NCBI GenBank assembly: GCA_964601515.1
Contig: CAZRNU010000009.1
Coordinates: 1-46,393 of the forward strand
DNA: 46,393 bases
DNA from: PWND01 sp964601515
GTDB lineage: Bacteria > Bacteroidota > Bacteroidia > Bacteroidales > UBA7960
Reading direction: 5' to 3'
This document shows positions 1-9,080 of the stretch, one piece after another; within the stretch, counting starts at the first letter, position 1, and the number at the start of each line of letters is the position of its first letter. Position numbers and translations under genes: made by a program. The notes below the pieces were generated by a model. It was not told the origin of the DNA, searched no databases, and worked only from the letters and a program-made list of their open reading frames with translations.

Positions 1-686
1 CCATCATTTCCAAACGCTAAAAAAATAGCTGTATCTTTTTTTATCCATTCTTTTCCTCCGGAAAGTAAACTCCAAACTTCACTATCATTAATAATAGAAT
101 TTGTTTTTAGATATGAAACTTTGGGCTCCACTCCCATTACCTCGCTTACCGAATAACCGGTAACATCACTAAACCTTGGGTTAACGTATTCTATATTCAG
201 GCTTTTATCGGCTATAAGTATCATACTTTGGCTTTGCTCAATTGCCCTAAAGAGCTTAAGAATAGTATTTATTTGTTCATTTACTTTCTCTTCAAGAGTT
301 ATAACCTGATAACTTTTGTGAATGGCTTCAAAAAGCTTTTGCTTTGCAATTGGCTTTAGTACATACTGATTAACTCCAATTTCAATACTTTCAATAAAAT
401 AATTTATATCACTATGAGCACTAGTAACAATAACCTGAACATTCTTGTCAGTTTTTTTAATTTCTCTTGTCATTTCAAGCCCACTCATTCCGGGCATTCT
501 TATATCAGTAATAACTATTCCGGGCTTAAACTCCTTATATAGCTTTAACCCTTCAATCCCATTTGATGCAACAATAAGGTCAGGGATTATTCGGGACAAC
601 ATCTCCACAATGCCTTCGCTTATATCCGGCTCATCTTCAACATACAAAACTTTTATGTTCTTAATTATAAAATGGTCTTTATTCAT
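1..686 (-). CDS. REC-PAS response regulator or hybrid kinase, 3'-truncated by window edge
   Basis: The frame is open from an ATG at 686 to the window edge, giving 228 codons; the C-terminus lies outside. Residues 9-125 form a REC receiver domain: acidic residues in VEDEPD, phospho-acceptor Asp61 in VITDIRMP, a Thr/Ser near 88-89 and Lys111 in LKP. A helical linker (VNEQINTI) leads to a PAS domain from about residue 140 (IEYVNPRFSDVTGYS). Receivers of this kind take phosphate from a histidine kinase; the PAS domain may sense a ligand or pair with a downstream kinase module that cannot be seen. It is the last visible gene of a minus-strand operon, 11 nt after a closely similar REC-PAS gene. No DNA-binding domain is visible. 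Whether it ends as a simple regulator or a hybrid kinase is open. Confidence 0.85.
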   Translation of the reverse strand, partial: MNKDHFIIKNIKVLYVEDEPDISEGIVEMLSRIIPDLIVASNGIEGLKLYKEFKPGIVITDIRMPGMSGLEMTREIKKTDKNVQVIVTSAHSDINYFIESIEIGVNQYVLKPIAKQKLFEAIHKSYQVITLEEKVNEQINTILKLFRAIEQSQSMILIADKSLNIEYVNPRFSDVTGYSVSEVMGVEPKVSYLKTNSIINDSEVWSLLSGGKEWIKKDTAIFLAFGND

Positions 687-697
687 AAGCTATATCT

Positions 698-1480
698 TTA
701 TGTTTTGTCAACCTTTCTCATAATAACTATATACTTTTCACTATTTGGCAATTTTTCAAATGTAACGATAAATTCCGAATCCAACTCCTGCTGTATTAAA
801 CCCGTAATATTAGGAATATCTTTTTTATTGCCATGACTAAGTAAAAATTCTATCCAATTATTCCCATTATCTTTTGGTTTGTAAATATATTCCTTTTTCT
901 CTTCTAGAAAGTCAAAAATATTATCATACTTATCATTAAACTGCTCCATTGACTCAAACCCAAAAAACTCAAGAAAAGCCTTATTAACAATGTTAAGATA
1001 CTTGCTCTCGATCATAATAATAATATCGTCTCTAAGGTTGATAAGCGATTCTATGCACTGAATTTGCTCATTCACTTGTCTTTCAAGCTCAATTTTCTTT
1101 GCAGTTTCTGAAAGCAATTCAATTAGCTTTTGCATAACAACAGGCTTAACCACATAGCCGGTAATACCAATTTCTATTGATTTATGAAAGAAATCACTTT
1201 CTTCGTAGGCGGTTGTAACAATAATCGGAACCTTCTTCTTCACTTCCCTTATTTTTGCAGACATTTCAAGACCATTTAAAATTGGCATTTTTATATCTGT
1301 AATTACTATGTCCGGATTATTAATCATAAAAAGCTCATATCCTTGCTGTCCATTAACTGCTACGAAAAGCTTTTCAACTCTTCTTTGAAGTGCTTCTATT
1401 ACTGCAACGCGTATATCTTCCTCATCTTCAACATAAAGCACACTTACCCCAAGTTTATTTTTATTCTTACCTACGCTCAT
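698..1480 (-). CDS. Response regulator with REC and PAS-like domains
   Basis: This 260-residue cytoplasmic protein has a receiver domain at about 12-128: acidic cluster E18-D22, phospho-acceptor Asp62 (VITDIKMP), Thr89/90 and Lys112 in VKP. A helical linker (about 125-147) is followed by a PAS-like fold (about 148-258, with IVNKAFLEFFGF). It has no DNA-binding, GGDEF or EAL output, so it probably works by protein contact or phosphorelay. It lies 10 nt downstream of a histidine kinase and 11 nt upstream of a second REC-PAS gene, so one transcript and cognate pairing are likely. The REC sequence style resembles regulators I associate with Campylobacterota more than typical Bacteroidota OmpR-type proteins. 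The function of the signal is unknown. Confidence 0.88.
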   Translation of the reverse strand: MSVGKNKNKLGVSVLYVEDEEDIRVAVIEALQRRVEKLFVAVNGQQGYELFMINNPDIVITDIKMPILNGLEMSAKIREVKKKVPIIVTTAYEESDFFHKSIEIGITGYVVKPVVMQKLIELLSETAKKIELERQVNEQIQCIESLINLRDDIIIMIESKYLNIVNKAFLEFFGFESMEQFNDKYDNIFDFLEEKKEYIYKPKDNGNNWIEFLLSHGNKKDIPNITGLIQQELDSEFIVTFEKLPNSEKYIVIMRKVDKT

Positions 1481-1490
1481 AACACAAATT

Positions 1491-3317
1491 TTAATCGAAC
1501 ATATCTACATCAGGCAGTTGAATTATGAACTCAACTCCGTCAGGTTTATTTTCAAAATATAACTTCCCGCTCATATTGTTTTCTATAATATTCTTACCCA
1601 TATACAATCCAAGTCCGGTGCCTCTTGAAATATGCTTTGTAGAAAAGTATGGGTCAAAAACTTTATCTCCAACTTCAGGCTTAATACTGCCACCATTATT
1701 AAAAATCCTCAGAAATGAATCATTATCAATAATTTCAAGAATAATTTTTACTTGTGGAATTTCAGGCTTAGATTCAATTAACGCCTCTCTTGCATTATTT
1801 AAAATATTAATTACAACCTGCATATATTCATTCGGATAACCATATGCTACGGGATCATCTTTAGATTTAAAATCAATAATTATACTCAACCCTTTGAAAT
1901 TAGCCTCAACAAACTTAATTGCTTTTTCAACCGTTTCCTTAATAAAAAACTTCTGGGCTTTTCTTTCAGGCTTAAAAAAATTGCGGAAATCATCAATTGT
2001 TTCAGACATGTATGTAATAAGACTCATTACTTTGTCTATTTTCTGAATAAGATATTTCTCATCAATTTCACCATACTGATAAGCTTCGAGTAAGTTTTGA
2101 ACTATTATTCCTATTGCATTTAGCGGCTGCCTCCATTGATGCGCAATATTACTGATCATTTCACCCATTGCAGCCTGACGGCTTTGTTGAATCAACAATA
2201 TATCTTTTTCTCTATTCTTCTTTACTTCCTCTTCAACTTTACTTTTTAATGTTTTATTAAGTTCTTCAAGCTTTTTCTGGGTTCTTTTTATTAAAGAAAT
2301 GTCGGAATCAACAATAATAAACTTTTCTAAATCTCCATCTCTATCAAATATTGGAGTAACTGTAGAATTCAATGTAATTTCATGGCCATCAACGTGAATT
2401 TGAGTTGATTCATAGCTTGTAGATATTTTACTAACAGCACACTTAGCTAATATCTCATTTATATTGGCTTTCTTACTAAGTTTTTGAATCGTTCTTTCTT
2501 CAGGTGGTATTTCCATATATTTACGTCCGAACATTTTCTCAAACCCATCATTAACCCACTCAAAAACTCCATTCCTATCTAAAATTATGACAGCGTTATC
2601 AGTGTGCTTAGCAACATATGACAACTTTTCAAGTTGATTATTAACAACAACTAATTGTTCAGATTGCGCCCTTATTTCTTCATGTTGAGTTTTAATTTCT
2701 TCATGTTGCTGCTGGCTTTCTGCAAGCAATTCAGCAACTTTACCCTTTGATTCAACTAAATTCTTAAGAGTTCTATGCCTTACAAATTCATATAAATAAA
2801 CAAAAAATAATAATATCCAATAAGTAAAAATATACCTAATAAAAATCACTGGGTTTATCAAACCTTTTTCTGAACTGAATAAATAAAAACCAAGAGTTGT
2901 TAAAAAAAGAAGTACTGAGACAAAAAATGCCGGCTTTCGCCCAAGCAGGAAAAATGCCATTGGCACAAAAACATATTGCCAAAACAAGGCATTTTGAGGA
3001 GATTCAAACAAAAACAATAAGGCAATGGCAAGACACAGCATTAAAAGAGTTAAGGCATAGCCGGAGATTTCAAATTTTGATGTATTTAGGCTGAAAAAAA
3101 TTATAAAAACAATTGATGCAACAGCAAAAACCGAAAGAACAGCGCTATAGTAGTAGTTTTCATTAACCAATCCTAACGCTGCAAATATCAGTAAAGAAAT
3201 CAGGCCAACATACGAAAAAGACATTATAAGAAATACCTTGCGAGACTTTTCAGAGAAAAACGGCTCTGAAGGGTCTATTAAAAATATCTTACTTAACTTT
3301 TGTTTTATTTTCCCCAT
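1491..3317 (-). CDS. Membrane histidine kinase with PAS domain, HQWRQPLN H-box class
   Basis: This 608-residue sensor kinase has six or so hydrophobic segments at about 28-178, a coiled coil (about 185-232), a PAS domain (about 235-345) and a second coiled coil (345-380). The dimerisation/phosphotransfer domain carries His393 in HQWRQPLN. The ATPase domain shows the N box (NILNNAREAL, 504-513), a DPYFSTK F box and a GTGLGL G2 box (566-571). The G1 box reads FNNGGS, with Asn540 where Asp normally contacts adenine; NxG variants do occur in this kinase class. It should autophosphorylate and pass phosphate to the two REC-PAS proteins encoded just downstream. The upstream gene (38-nt gap) is a second kinase with a closely matching C-terminal half. 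The signal sensed is unknown. Confidence 0.92.
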   Translation of the reverse strand: MGKIKQKLSKIFLIDPSEPFFSEKSRKVFLIMSFSYVGLISLLIFAALGLVNENYYYSAVLSVFAVASIVFIIFFSLNTSKFEISGYALTLLMLCLAIALLFLFESPQNALFWQYVFVPMAFFLLGRKPAFFVSVLLFLTTLGFYLFSSEKGLINPVIFIRYIFTYWILLFFVYLYEFVRHRTLKNLVESKGKVAELLAESQQQHEEIKTQHEEIRAQSEQLVVVNNQLEKLSYVAKHTDNAVIILDRNGVFEWVNDGFEKMFGRKYMEIPPEERTIQKLSKKANINEILAKCAVSKISTSYESTQIHVDGHEITLNSTVTPIFDRDGDLEKFIIVDSDISLIKRTQKKLEELNKTLKSKVEEEVKKNREKDILLIQQSRQAAMGEMISNIAHQWRQPLNAIGIIVQNLLEAYQYGEIDEKYLIQKIDKVMSLITYMSETIDDFRNFFKPERKAQKFFIKETVEKAIKFVEANFKGLSIIIDFKSKDDPVAYGYPNEYMQVVINILNNAREALIESKPEIPQVKIILEIIDNDSFLRIFNNGGSIKPEVGDKVFDPYFSTKHISRGTGLGLYMGKNIIENNMSGKLYFENKPDGVEFIIQLPDVDMFD

Positions 3318-3355
3318 AAATAAATTATAACTGACAAGAAGTTTATTTTGAATTA

Positions 3356-5458
3356 CTATAGAAGAATATAAAATCTAGCACCTTTATCAGTATTAATTGC
3401 TGTAAGATTTCCATCCATATTTTTCTCAATAATAATTTTAGACATATATAAGCCCAACCCACTTCCACCAGTAGCCTCCTTTGTAGTAAAATAAGGTTGG
3501 AAAATACTTCCTATTTCTGAGGCCTTTATACCTCCTGCATTATCTTCAATCATTAATAGAGATTTATTGTTTTTCTTTAATAACCGGATTTGAATCCAAG
3601 GATTTTCTATTTGATTCTCCACCAAAGCCTCCTTGCTATTATTCAAAATATTCAAAACTACTTGTGAATATTCATTTGAATAACCATTGGCAAAAACCTC
3701 GTCTTCCATTTGTACACTCAAATTTATACCTTGCTTTTTCAAGGTTTCCTCCGCAAATTCAAGTGTTCTTTTAACTGCAACTTTAACTTCAAAAAATTCT
3801 TTTGTTTTATTTGGCTTAAAGAAATATCTGAAATCGTCAATAGTTTGATCCATATATTTAATTAACGACATTGACTTTTCAACCTTGTCTTTTAAGTACT
3901 CCTGATTTACCTCCCCAAATTTATATGCTTCTTCAATATTTTGAACAATAATTCCTAAGGAATTAAGAGGCTGCCTCCACTGGTGAGCGATATTATTAAT
4001 CATTTCTCCCATTACAGCCTGTTTGTTTTGTTGCGCTAGCATTATGTCTTTTTTTCTGTTTTCTTCAACTTCTTTACCTACTCTATCTTCCAATTCTCTG
4101 TTGAGTGACTCAGCAAATTTATAGTATCTTTCTTTTTCCTTTTTTGCTAATAAAGCGAGAACAACAAATACTATTGCAATAAAAACTGCAATTATCAGTA
4201 ATATTATATAAATCCGGTTTCTTCTGAGTTGACTATTTTGTAATTCTTTCTCTCTGGTTAGAATTTCAATTTCTGCAATTTTCTTTTCATCCTCAAACTT
4301 GGCTTGAATTTCACTAATTTTCTTTCTGCTTTCCTCAGCCGTCATATCTTTATAAAATTCGAAATACTTCTGGTGATAAAATAAAGCATTTTCAAAATCA
4401 TTTTTTAATGTCATTAATTCTGAAAGATTTTTGTAGTTTTCCATTTCAAGATCTTTCATACTTAGCTCTACACAAATTTCTAGTGATTTTTGATATGCCT
4501 CATGTGCTTTATCAAACAAATTTTGATTTTGATAATTGTTAGCCATGCCATTATATAAATATGCAATACCCCATTTATCACCTATGTTCTGCTTAATTTC
4601 TAATGATAGCATATAATAACTTCCTGCTTTCGTATAATTACCCATCATACTATGGAGCATGGCAATATTTGCATATACAGCTGATAATAATCTATTCTGA
4701 TCATTGTCTTTTGCATAAATTGCGGCTTGATCAAAATAATCCAATGCTTTTTTATAGTCACCCTCTCTGCCATAAATAATTGCAACATTATTTAATAATT
4801 GTGCAATTGTATGTCCTTGACTTGAAAGCTTCCTCATTTCAATTGCTTTCATATAATATTCTAAGGCTTTTTCCCTCTCATCCTGCTTATCATAAAACAC
4901 ACCAAGATCATTATAAGAATTTGATAATCCCAAAGTATCTCTTAGAATTGTAAAAATATCTAAAGCTTCTGAGGTATATTCAAGTGCAACTGCAAATTCT
5001 CCTCTGATATAGTTTATTACCCCTCTCATTCTTATTGAAGATGCCAACCCAATGGAATCTCCAATCTGCCTTCTTGTTTCAACAGCTAACCCGAAATTTT
5101 TATCTGCTTCGTTTAATAAACTTTTCTCATATTGATACATAGCATACCGATGATATGCATTCCCTAGTTGCTTATGTAATTCTTTCTCAGTGGCTAATGT
5201 AATTGCTTCAGCTATATATTCTTCAGCTTGTTCAGAGTTTTGAACATATAATTCAGAAAACAATGATATTAATGCTTCTATCCTTTGGGTATCATCCAAT
5301 CTGTTCTGAGCTAAAACTAACTTCAAACTATCAGTCTTTAATTCATTCGCAATTACGTTACTAACCGAAAAAACAAAAACATTTGATAATAAAAATATCA
5401 ATTTAAAATTACTCACCAAACTTGTTAATATTGTCTTTTTTCCTATCAGTACATACAT
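3356..5458 (-). CDS. TPR-sensor histidine kinase, HQWRQPLN class
   Basis: This 700-residue kinase starts with a signal peptide or N-terminal anchor (hydrophobic to about residue 37). About seven TPR repeats follow (roughly 60-370) and are predicted to be periplasmic. A charged helix leads to one membrane segment at about 417-437 and a coiled coil. The phosphotransfer domain has His492 in HQWRQPLN. The ATPase domain keeps the N box (NILNNSKEAL), Asp639 in the G1 box (EDNAGG), PYFTTK and GSGLGL. TPR-TM-kinase proteins are common in Bacteroidota, where the TPR array replaces a classical sensor. It heads the minus-strand operon (38 nt before the next kinase) and is divergent from the adenylate cyclase gene across 194 bp. 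From about residue 470 it is clearly paralogous to the next kinase. The ligand is unknown. Confidence 0.92.
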   Translation of the reverse strand: MYVLIGKKTILTSLVSNFKLIFLLSNVFVFSVSNVIANELKTDSLKLVLAQNRLDDTQRIEALISLFSELYVQNSEQAEEYIAEAITLATEKELHKQLGNAYHRYAMYQYEKSLLNEADKNFGLAVETRRQIGDSIGLASSIRMRGVINYIRGEFAVALEYTSEALDIFTILRDTLGLSNSYNDLGVFYDKQDEREKALEYYMKAIEMRKLSSQGHTIAQLLNNVAIIYGREGDYKKALDYFDQAAIYAKDNDQNRLLSAVYANIAMLHSMMGNYTKAGSYYMLSLEIKQNIGDKWGIAYLYNGMANNYQNQNLFDKAHEAYQKSLEICVELSMKDLEMENYKNLSELMTLKNDFENALFYHQKYFEFYKDMTAEESRKKISEIQAKFEDEKKIAEIEILTREKELQNSQLRRNRIYIILLIIAVFIAIVFVVLALLAKKEKERYYKFAESLNRELEDRVGKEVEENRKKDIMLAQQNKQAVMGEMINNIAHQWRQPLNSLGIIVQNIEEAYKFGEVNQEYLKDKVEKSMSLIKYMDQTIDDFRYFFKPNKTKEFFEVKVAVKRTLEFAEETLKKQGINLSVQMEDEVFANGYSNEYSQVVLNILNNSKEALVENQIENPWIQIRLLKKNNKSLLMIEDNAGGIKASEIGSIFQPYFTTKEATGGSGLGLYMSKIIIEKNMDGNLTAINTDKGARFYILL

Positions 5459-5624
5459 ATAAATGACAAAAATTGAATTTAATTAGAGAATATCTTTTAA
5501 TATCAAGCATTTTAAGAAGAATTCCATTCTAAAAATAATCAAAATATGTAAGTTGACAATATTTTATTTTTGACTTTTTTTAAGATTTATCATTTCATAG
5601 TTTCACTGAACTGCATATTTTGAT

Positions 5625-5632
5625 TAGATTTG
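5625..5632 (+). promoter_or_regulatory. Putative Bacteroidota -7 box upstream of the adenylate cyclase gene
   Basis: TAGATTTG matches the TAnnTTTG -7 consensus of the Bacteroidota primary sigma factor and lies 20 nt before the ATG at 5653. A TTTC at 5601-5604, with a 20-nt spacer, is one mismatch from the TTTG -33 element. The site is inferred from sequence only. Confidence 0.5.
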
Positions 5633-5652
5633 TGCTTTATATTTAACATTTC

Positions 5653-8600
5653 ATGAAACAAACAGACAGATTAAAAACTGATAGATTTTTTTTGTTTTTT
5701 ACAACAATACTTCTCGGCCTCATTATAAATTTGCCATCTTACTGCAAATCAAACAATAACAACTCCTTAGGCTCTATTGAAGGAAATCTTATCATTAAAA
5801 ACTATCATCCTAGTCAGTATAGAGGAGAAAGTCAGAACTGGGCTATTGCTCAAGATTTCAGAGGCATAATTTATGTCGCTAATCTTAACGGAGTATTTGA
5901 ATTTGATGGGGTTAACTGGAGACTTATTAAACTTCCCGGAGATGCTTATGCAACATCAATTGGCATTGGAAAGGATAGTATTTTGTATGTTGGAAGCCAT
6001 TCATTGTTTGGATATATTGGTTCAGACAACAAAGGAAGGTCGCAGTTTTATTCTTTGATGGATAAGTTTCCGGAAAATGAAAGATCTTTCTCTTTTATAT
6101 GGGAGTTTTTCCCCACAAGCCACGGCTTATATTTTTACACTTATGAAAAACTATTCAGATATTATAATGACACAATAACACATATCGATATTCCTTTTAG
6201 CAGCAGATGTTTCACATCAGAAGATAAAATGTATGTTTTTGATCAAACCAAAAACATTTTAAATATATTTTCCGCTAATGAGAGTAAAGAAGAAATAAAT
6301 TTCAACCGGATAAATGAGGGGAGAAAACATTTTATTATTGGAGCATTTCCATATAGTAATAATGAGATTATGTTTTTATGTCTCAATAATGGCTTCATAG
6401 TAATGCCAAAAGACTTCAATAGCATTAGTTCTTCAAGCATAAAGACATATTACAAGCCGGAAATTTTTTCTTTCATTGGGAAAAGCGAAGCTAGTTGTGT
6501 AATTCAACTTAGAAGTGGAGATTATGCAGTTGGCACTATTCAATCAGGGTTAATATTGCTTGATAAGAAAGCTAATATTATAAAAATAATAAATAAGGAT
6601 GGCGGCTTATTAAGTGAGTCTATTAATTTCATAAAAGAGGACAGATGCGGCAACTTATGGCTAGCACTTGAAAATGGCATTACAACAATAAGCACAGGAA
6701 TACCAATTACTTACTTTGATAATAAAAATCATTATGCTGGCAATGCGCTTGATGTAATCAAATTTAAAGGTAAGATATTTATGGCCACCTGGCAAGGCAT
6801 TTATTACCTTGACAAAATCAGAACAGGTCTTTATACTGAAAGCATTTTAAAAAAGAGTGTTAATAATTTTGGTAGAGGTTGGAAGTTTCATATTATAAAA
6901 AACTCTGAAAATATAGAAAAACATTTGCTATGTGCATCAAGCTACGGCATTTTTTCTATTACAGAAGCCAATTCTAAGCAAATAGCCCAAGGAAACTTCT
7001 ATACAGTTATTCAATCTGAAAAGAACAAAGACCTTGTTTTAGGGCTAGGTTTTGGAGGACTTACACTTATTAAGTATGATGAAAAAACTGACAAATTCGC
7101 CACTGTGTATAAAATTCCCGAACTAGAAGATTTTGAAATATATCATGTTGAAGAAGGAGAAAACTTAACTTTTTGGCTTGCTCATAGAGATATAGGCATA
7201 TCTTCTATTTCTTTTTACGAAAATAGTGATAACACTCCTGAAAATGCTAAAAAAATTAATAATGCAAATTATTCATACATAATTAATCATTATAATAATA
7301 ACAACGGATTGCCTAACAGCTCAATGATTGACCCTTTTATCTTAAATAATGAGGTTTTTTTCAAAACTAACATGGGCATTTATAAGTTTGTTGGCAATAA
7401 TTCAAGCAATAATAAATCTAGATTCATTTCGATTAACTATCTCCATAAATTATTTTTTAGAGATGTTGCTTCTTTAAGCATTATAAAAACAGACACGAAA
7501 AAGAATATATGGCTGCAAGTAATGTTAAATAAAACTCGAGAAAGAGCATTAGTTCATTTGAAATTCAACGAGTATCAAGGAATGTACAAGTTTTATCAGA
7601 TGCATTTCAAGAACATAAAACACACTAATATTAATCAATTTTTAATTGACAACTTGAATAATTCGGTCTGGATTGCCAGTGACGACGCATTGATTAAATT
7701 CGATTTAAAAGAAGGCCTGCCAAAAGTACCGGAATGCAAAACTCTTATTAGAAAAATTATAATTAACAATAGTGAAATTTTTTATGGTGGAGGAATTATT
7801 AAAAACAATTCTAAATCATCAAATTATAATGGGTTGTTTGACGAAAATGGAATTTCATCATTTCCTTACAATAAAAGGAATTTGTCTTTTGACTTTGCTG
7901 CACCGCTATATCACGACAATGAAGAGATTGTTTATTCAACTTATTTAGAAAATTTTGATCTCGAATGGTCGCCTTACAACAAAAACAAAACTATATCTTA
8001 TCCTAATTTGACATTCGGGAAATACACATTCTATGTAAAAGCAAGAGACCTTTTTGGGAATGAGACAAATGAATCTTCATTTTCGTTTTATATAGAACGA
8101 CCTTGGTACAGAACACATTTTATGTATGTAGTATATGTGTTTATTCTAGGCGTTATTGTATTTTTCGCTGCAAGGTTAACTAATCAAAGACTATTTAATT
8201 CAAAAACAAAACTTGAAAAACTAGTTAAAGAAAGAACAGCTGAACTTGCTAGACAAAGGCAGCAGCTTGAAATTGAAAAAGAGAAATCTGATAAGCTTTT
8301 AAGAAATATTTTACCAATAAAAGTAGCGCAAGAGTTAAAAACAAGCGGAACTGTTAAAGCCCAGTATTACGATGTTGTTACTGTAGTTTTTATGGATTTT
8401 AAAGGTTTTTCTAAAATTGCACAGTATATAAATCCATTTGGATTAATATCAGAACTCGACAAAACTTTTGGACATTTTGATGACATTTGCGTAAAATATA
8501 ACATTGAAAAGATAAAAACAATTGGTGATGCGTATTTATGCGCTGCAGGAATACCTATTCCAAGCCTTGACAATCCATTTTCTGCAATTTTCGCTTCATT

Positions 8601-8985
8601 TGAAGTATTGGCTTATCTGAGAAAAGCAGAAAAAGACCAATGGTTAAGTGAATTGAGAATTGGTATTCATACAGGGGAATTAATTGCCGGGGTAATCGGG
8701 AAAAATAAATTTGCATATGATATTTGGGGGGAAACAGTTAATACCGCTGCTAGAATGGAAGCTTCAGGCGCACCAATGAGAATTAATATTTCCGGAGAAA
8801 CATATGAACATATTAAAGATTACATTGAATGTACGTATAGAGGCAAACTTCCTGCTAAACATAAAGATGAATACGACATGTATTTTGTTAACCGGATTAA
8901 AAAAGAATATTCAGAAGATGAAAACGGGACTGTGCCAAATCAAAAGTTTTTAGATGAACTGAAAAGAAAATTTCAAGGAAATTAA
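5653..8985 (+). CDS. Propeller-sensor transmembrane class III adenylate cyclase
   Basis: This 1110-residue receptor cyclase has an N-terminal signal sequence (about 11-31), a large periplasmic region of two-component-regulator propeller repeats (about 40-730, for example NWAIAQDFRG, RCGNLWLALENG), a Y_Y_Y domain (about 740-815), one membrane helix (about 824-843), a coiled coil (about 850-890) and a class III cyclase domain (about 890-1085). Metal-binding Asp915 (VFMDFKGF) and Asp959 (TIGDAY) are present. Transition-state Asn1030 and Arg1034 are also present. Lys955 and Asp1023 occupy the purine-specifying positions, the adenylate rather than guanylate cyclase pattern; the D1023-N1030-R1034 spacing of 7 and 4 matches mammalian cyclase. 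It should make cAMP in the cytoplasm in response to a periplasmic ligand. Propeller sensors usually drive histidine kinases, so this is the same sensor on a different output. An HD phosphohydrolase gene follows 95 nt later. Confidence 0.92.
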   Translation: MKQTDRLKTDRFFLFFTTILLGLIINLPSYCKSNNNNSLGSIEGNLIIKNYHPSQYRGESQNWAIAQDFRGIIYVANLNGVFEFDGVNWRLIKLPGDAYATSIGIGKDSILYVGSHSLFGYIGSDNKGRSQFYSLMDKFPENERSFSFIWEFFPTSHGLYFYTYEKLFRYYNDTITHIDIPFSSRCFTSEDKMYVFDQTKNILNIFSANESKEEINFNRINEGRKHFIIGAFPYSNNEIMFLCLNNGFIVMPKDFNSISSSSIKTYYKPEIFSFIGKSEASCVIQLRSGDYAVGTIQSGLILLDKKANIIKIINKDGGLLSESINFIKEDRCGNLWLALENGITTISTGIPITYFDNKNHYAGNALDVIKFKGKIFMATWQGIYYLDKIRTGLYTESILKKSVNNFGRGWKFHIIKNSENIEKHLLCASSYGIFSITEANSKQIAQGNFYTVIQSEKNKDLVLGLGFGGLTLIKYDEKTDKFATVYKIPELEDFEIYHVEEGENLTFWLAHRDIGISSISFYENSDNTPENAKKINNANYSYIINHYNNNNGLPNSSMIDPFILNNEVFFKTNMGIYKFVGNNSSNNKSRFISINYLHKLFFRDVASLSIIKTDTKKNIWLQVMLNKTRERALVHLKFNEYQGMYKFYQMHFKNIKHTNINQFLIDNLNNSVWIASDDALIKFDLKEGLPKVPECKTLIRKIIINNSEIFYGGGIIKNNSKSSNYNGLFDENGISSFPYNKRNLSFDFAAPLYHDNEEIVYSTYLENFDLEWSPYNKNKTISYPNLTFGKYTFYVKARDLFGNETNESSFSFYIERPWYRTHFMYVVYVFILGVIVFFAARLTNQRLFNSKTKLEKLVKERTAELARQRQQLEIEKEKSDKLLRNILPIKVAQELKTSGTVKAQYYDVVTVVFMDFKGFSKIAQYINPFGLISELDKTFGHFDDICVKYNIEKIKTIGDAYLCAAGIPIPSLDNPFSAIFASFEVLAYLRKAEKDQWLSELRIGIHTGELIAGVIGKNKFAYDIWGETVNTAARMEASGAPMRINISGETYEHIKDYIECTYRGKLPAKHKDEYDMYFVNRIKKEYSEDENGTVPNQKFLDELKRKFQGN

Positions 8986-9080
8986 AAACAATTAAAAAAA
9001 GTTGAATTTTGGAATAATAAATTATTTATCTTTAACATCGATTATCAACATTAATCATTTATAAGCAATATATATTACTT

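Noticed and set aside
5653..5760. Lipoprotein signal at the cyclase N-terminus (LPSYC)
   Set aside because: Pro and Tyr at the -3 and -1 positions do not fit a lipobox, and the protein is anyway anchored by the helix near residue 824-843.
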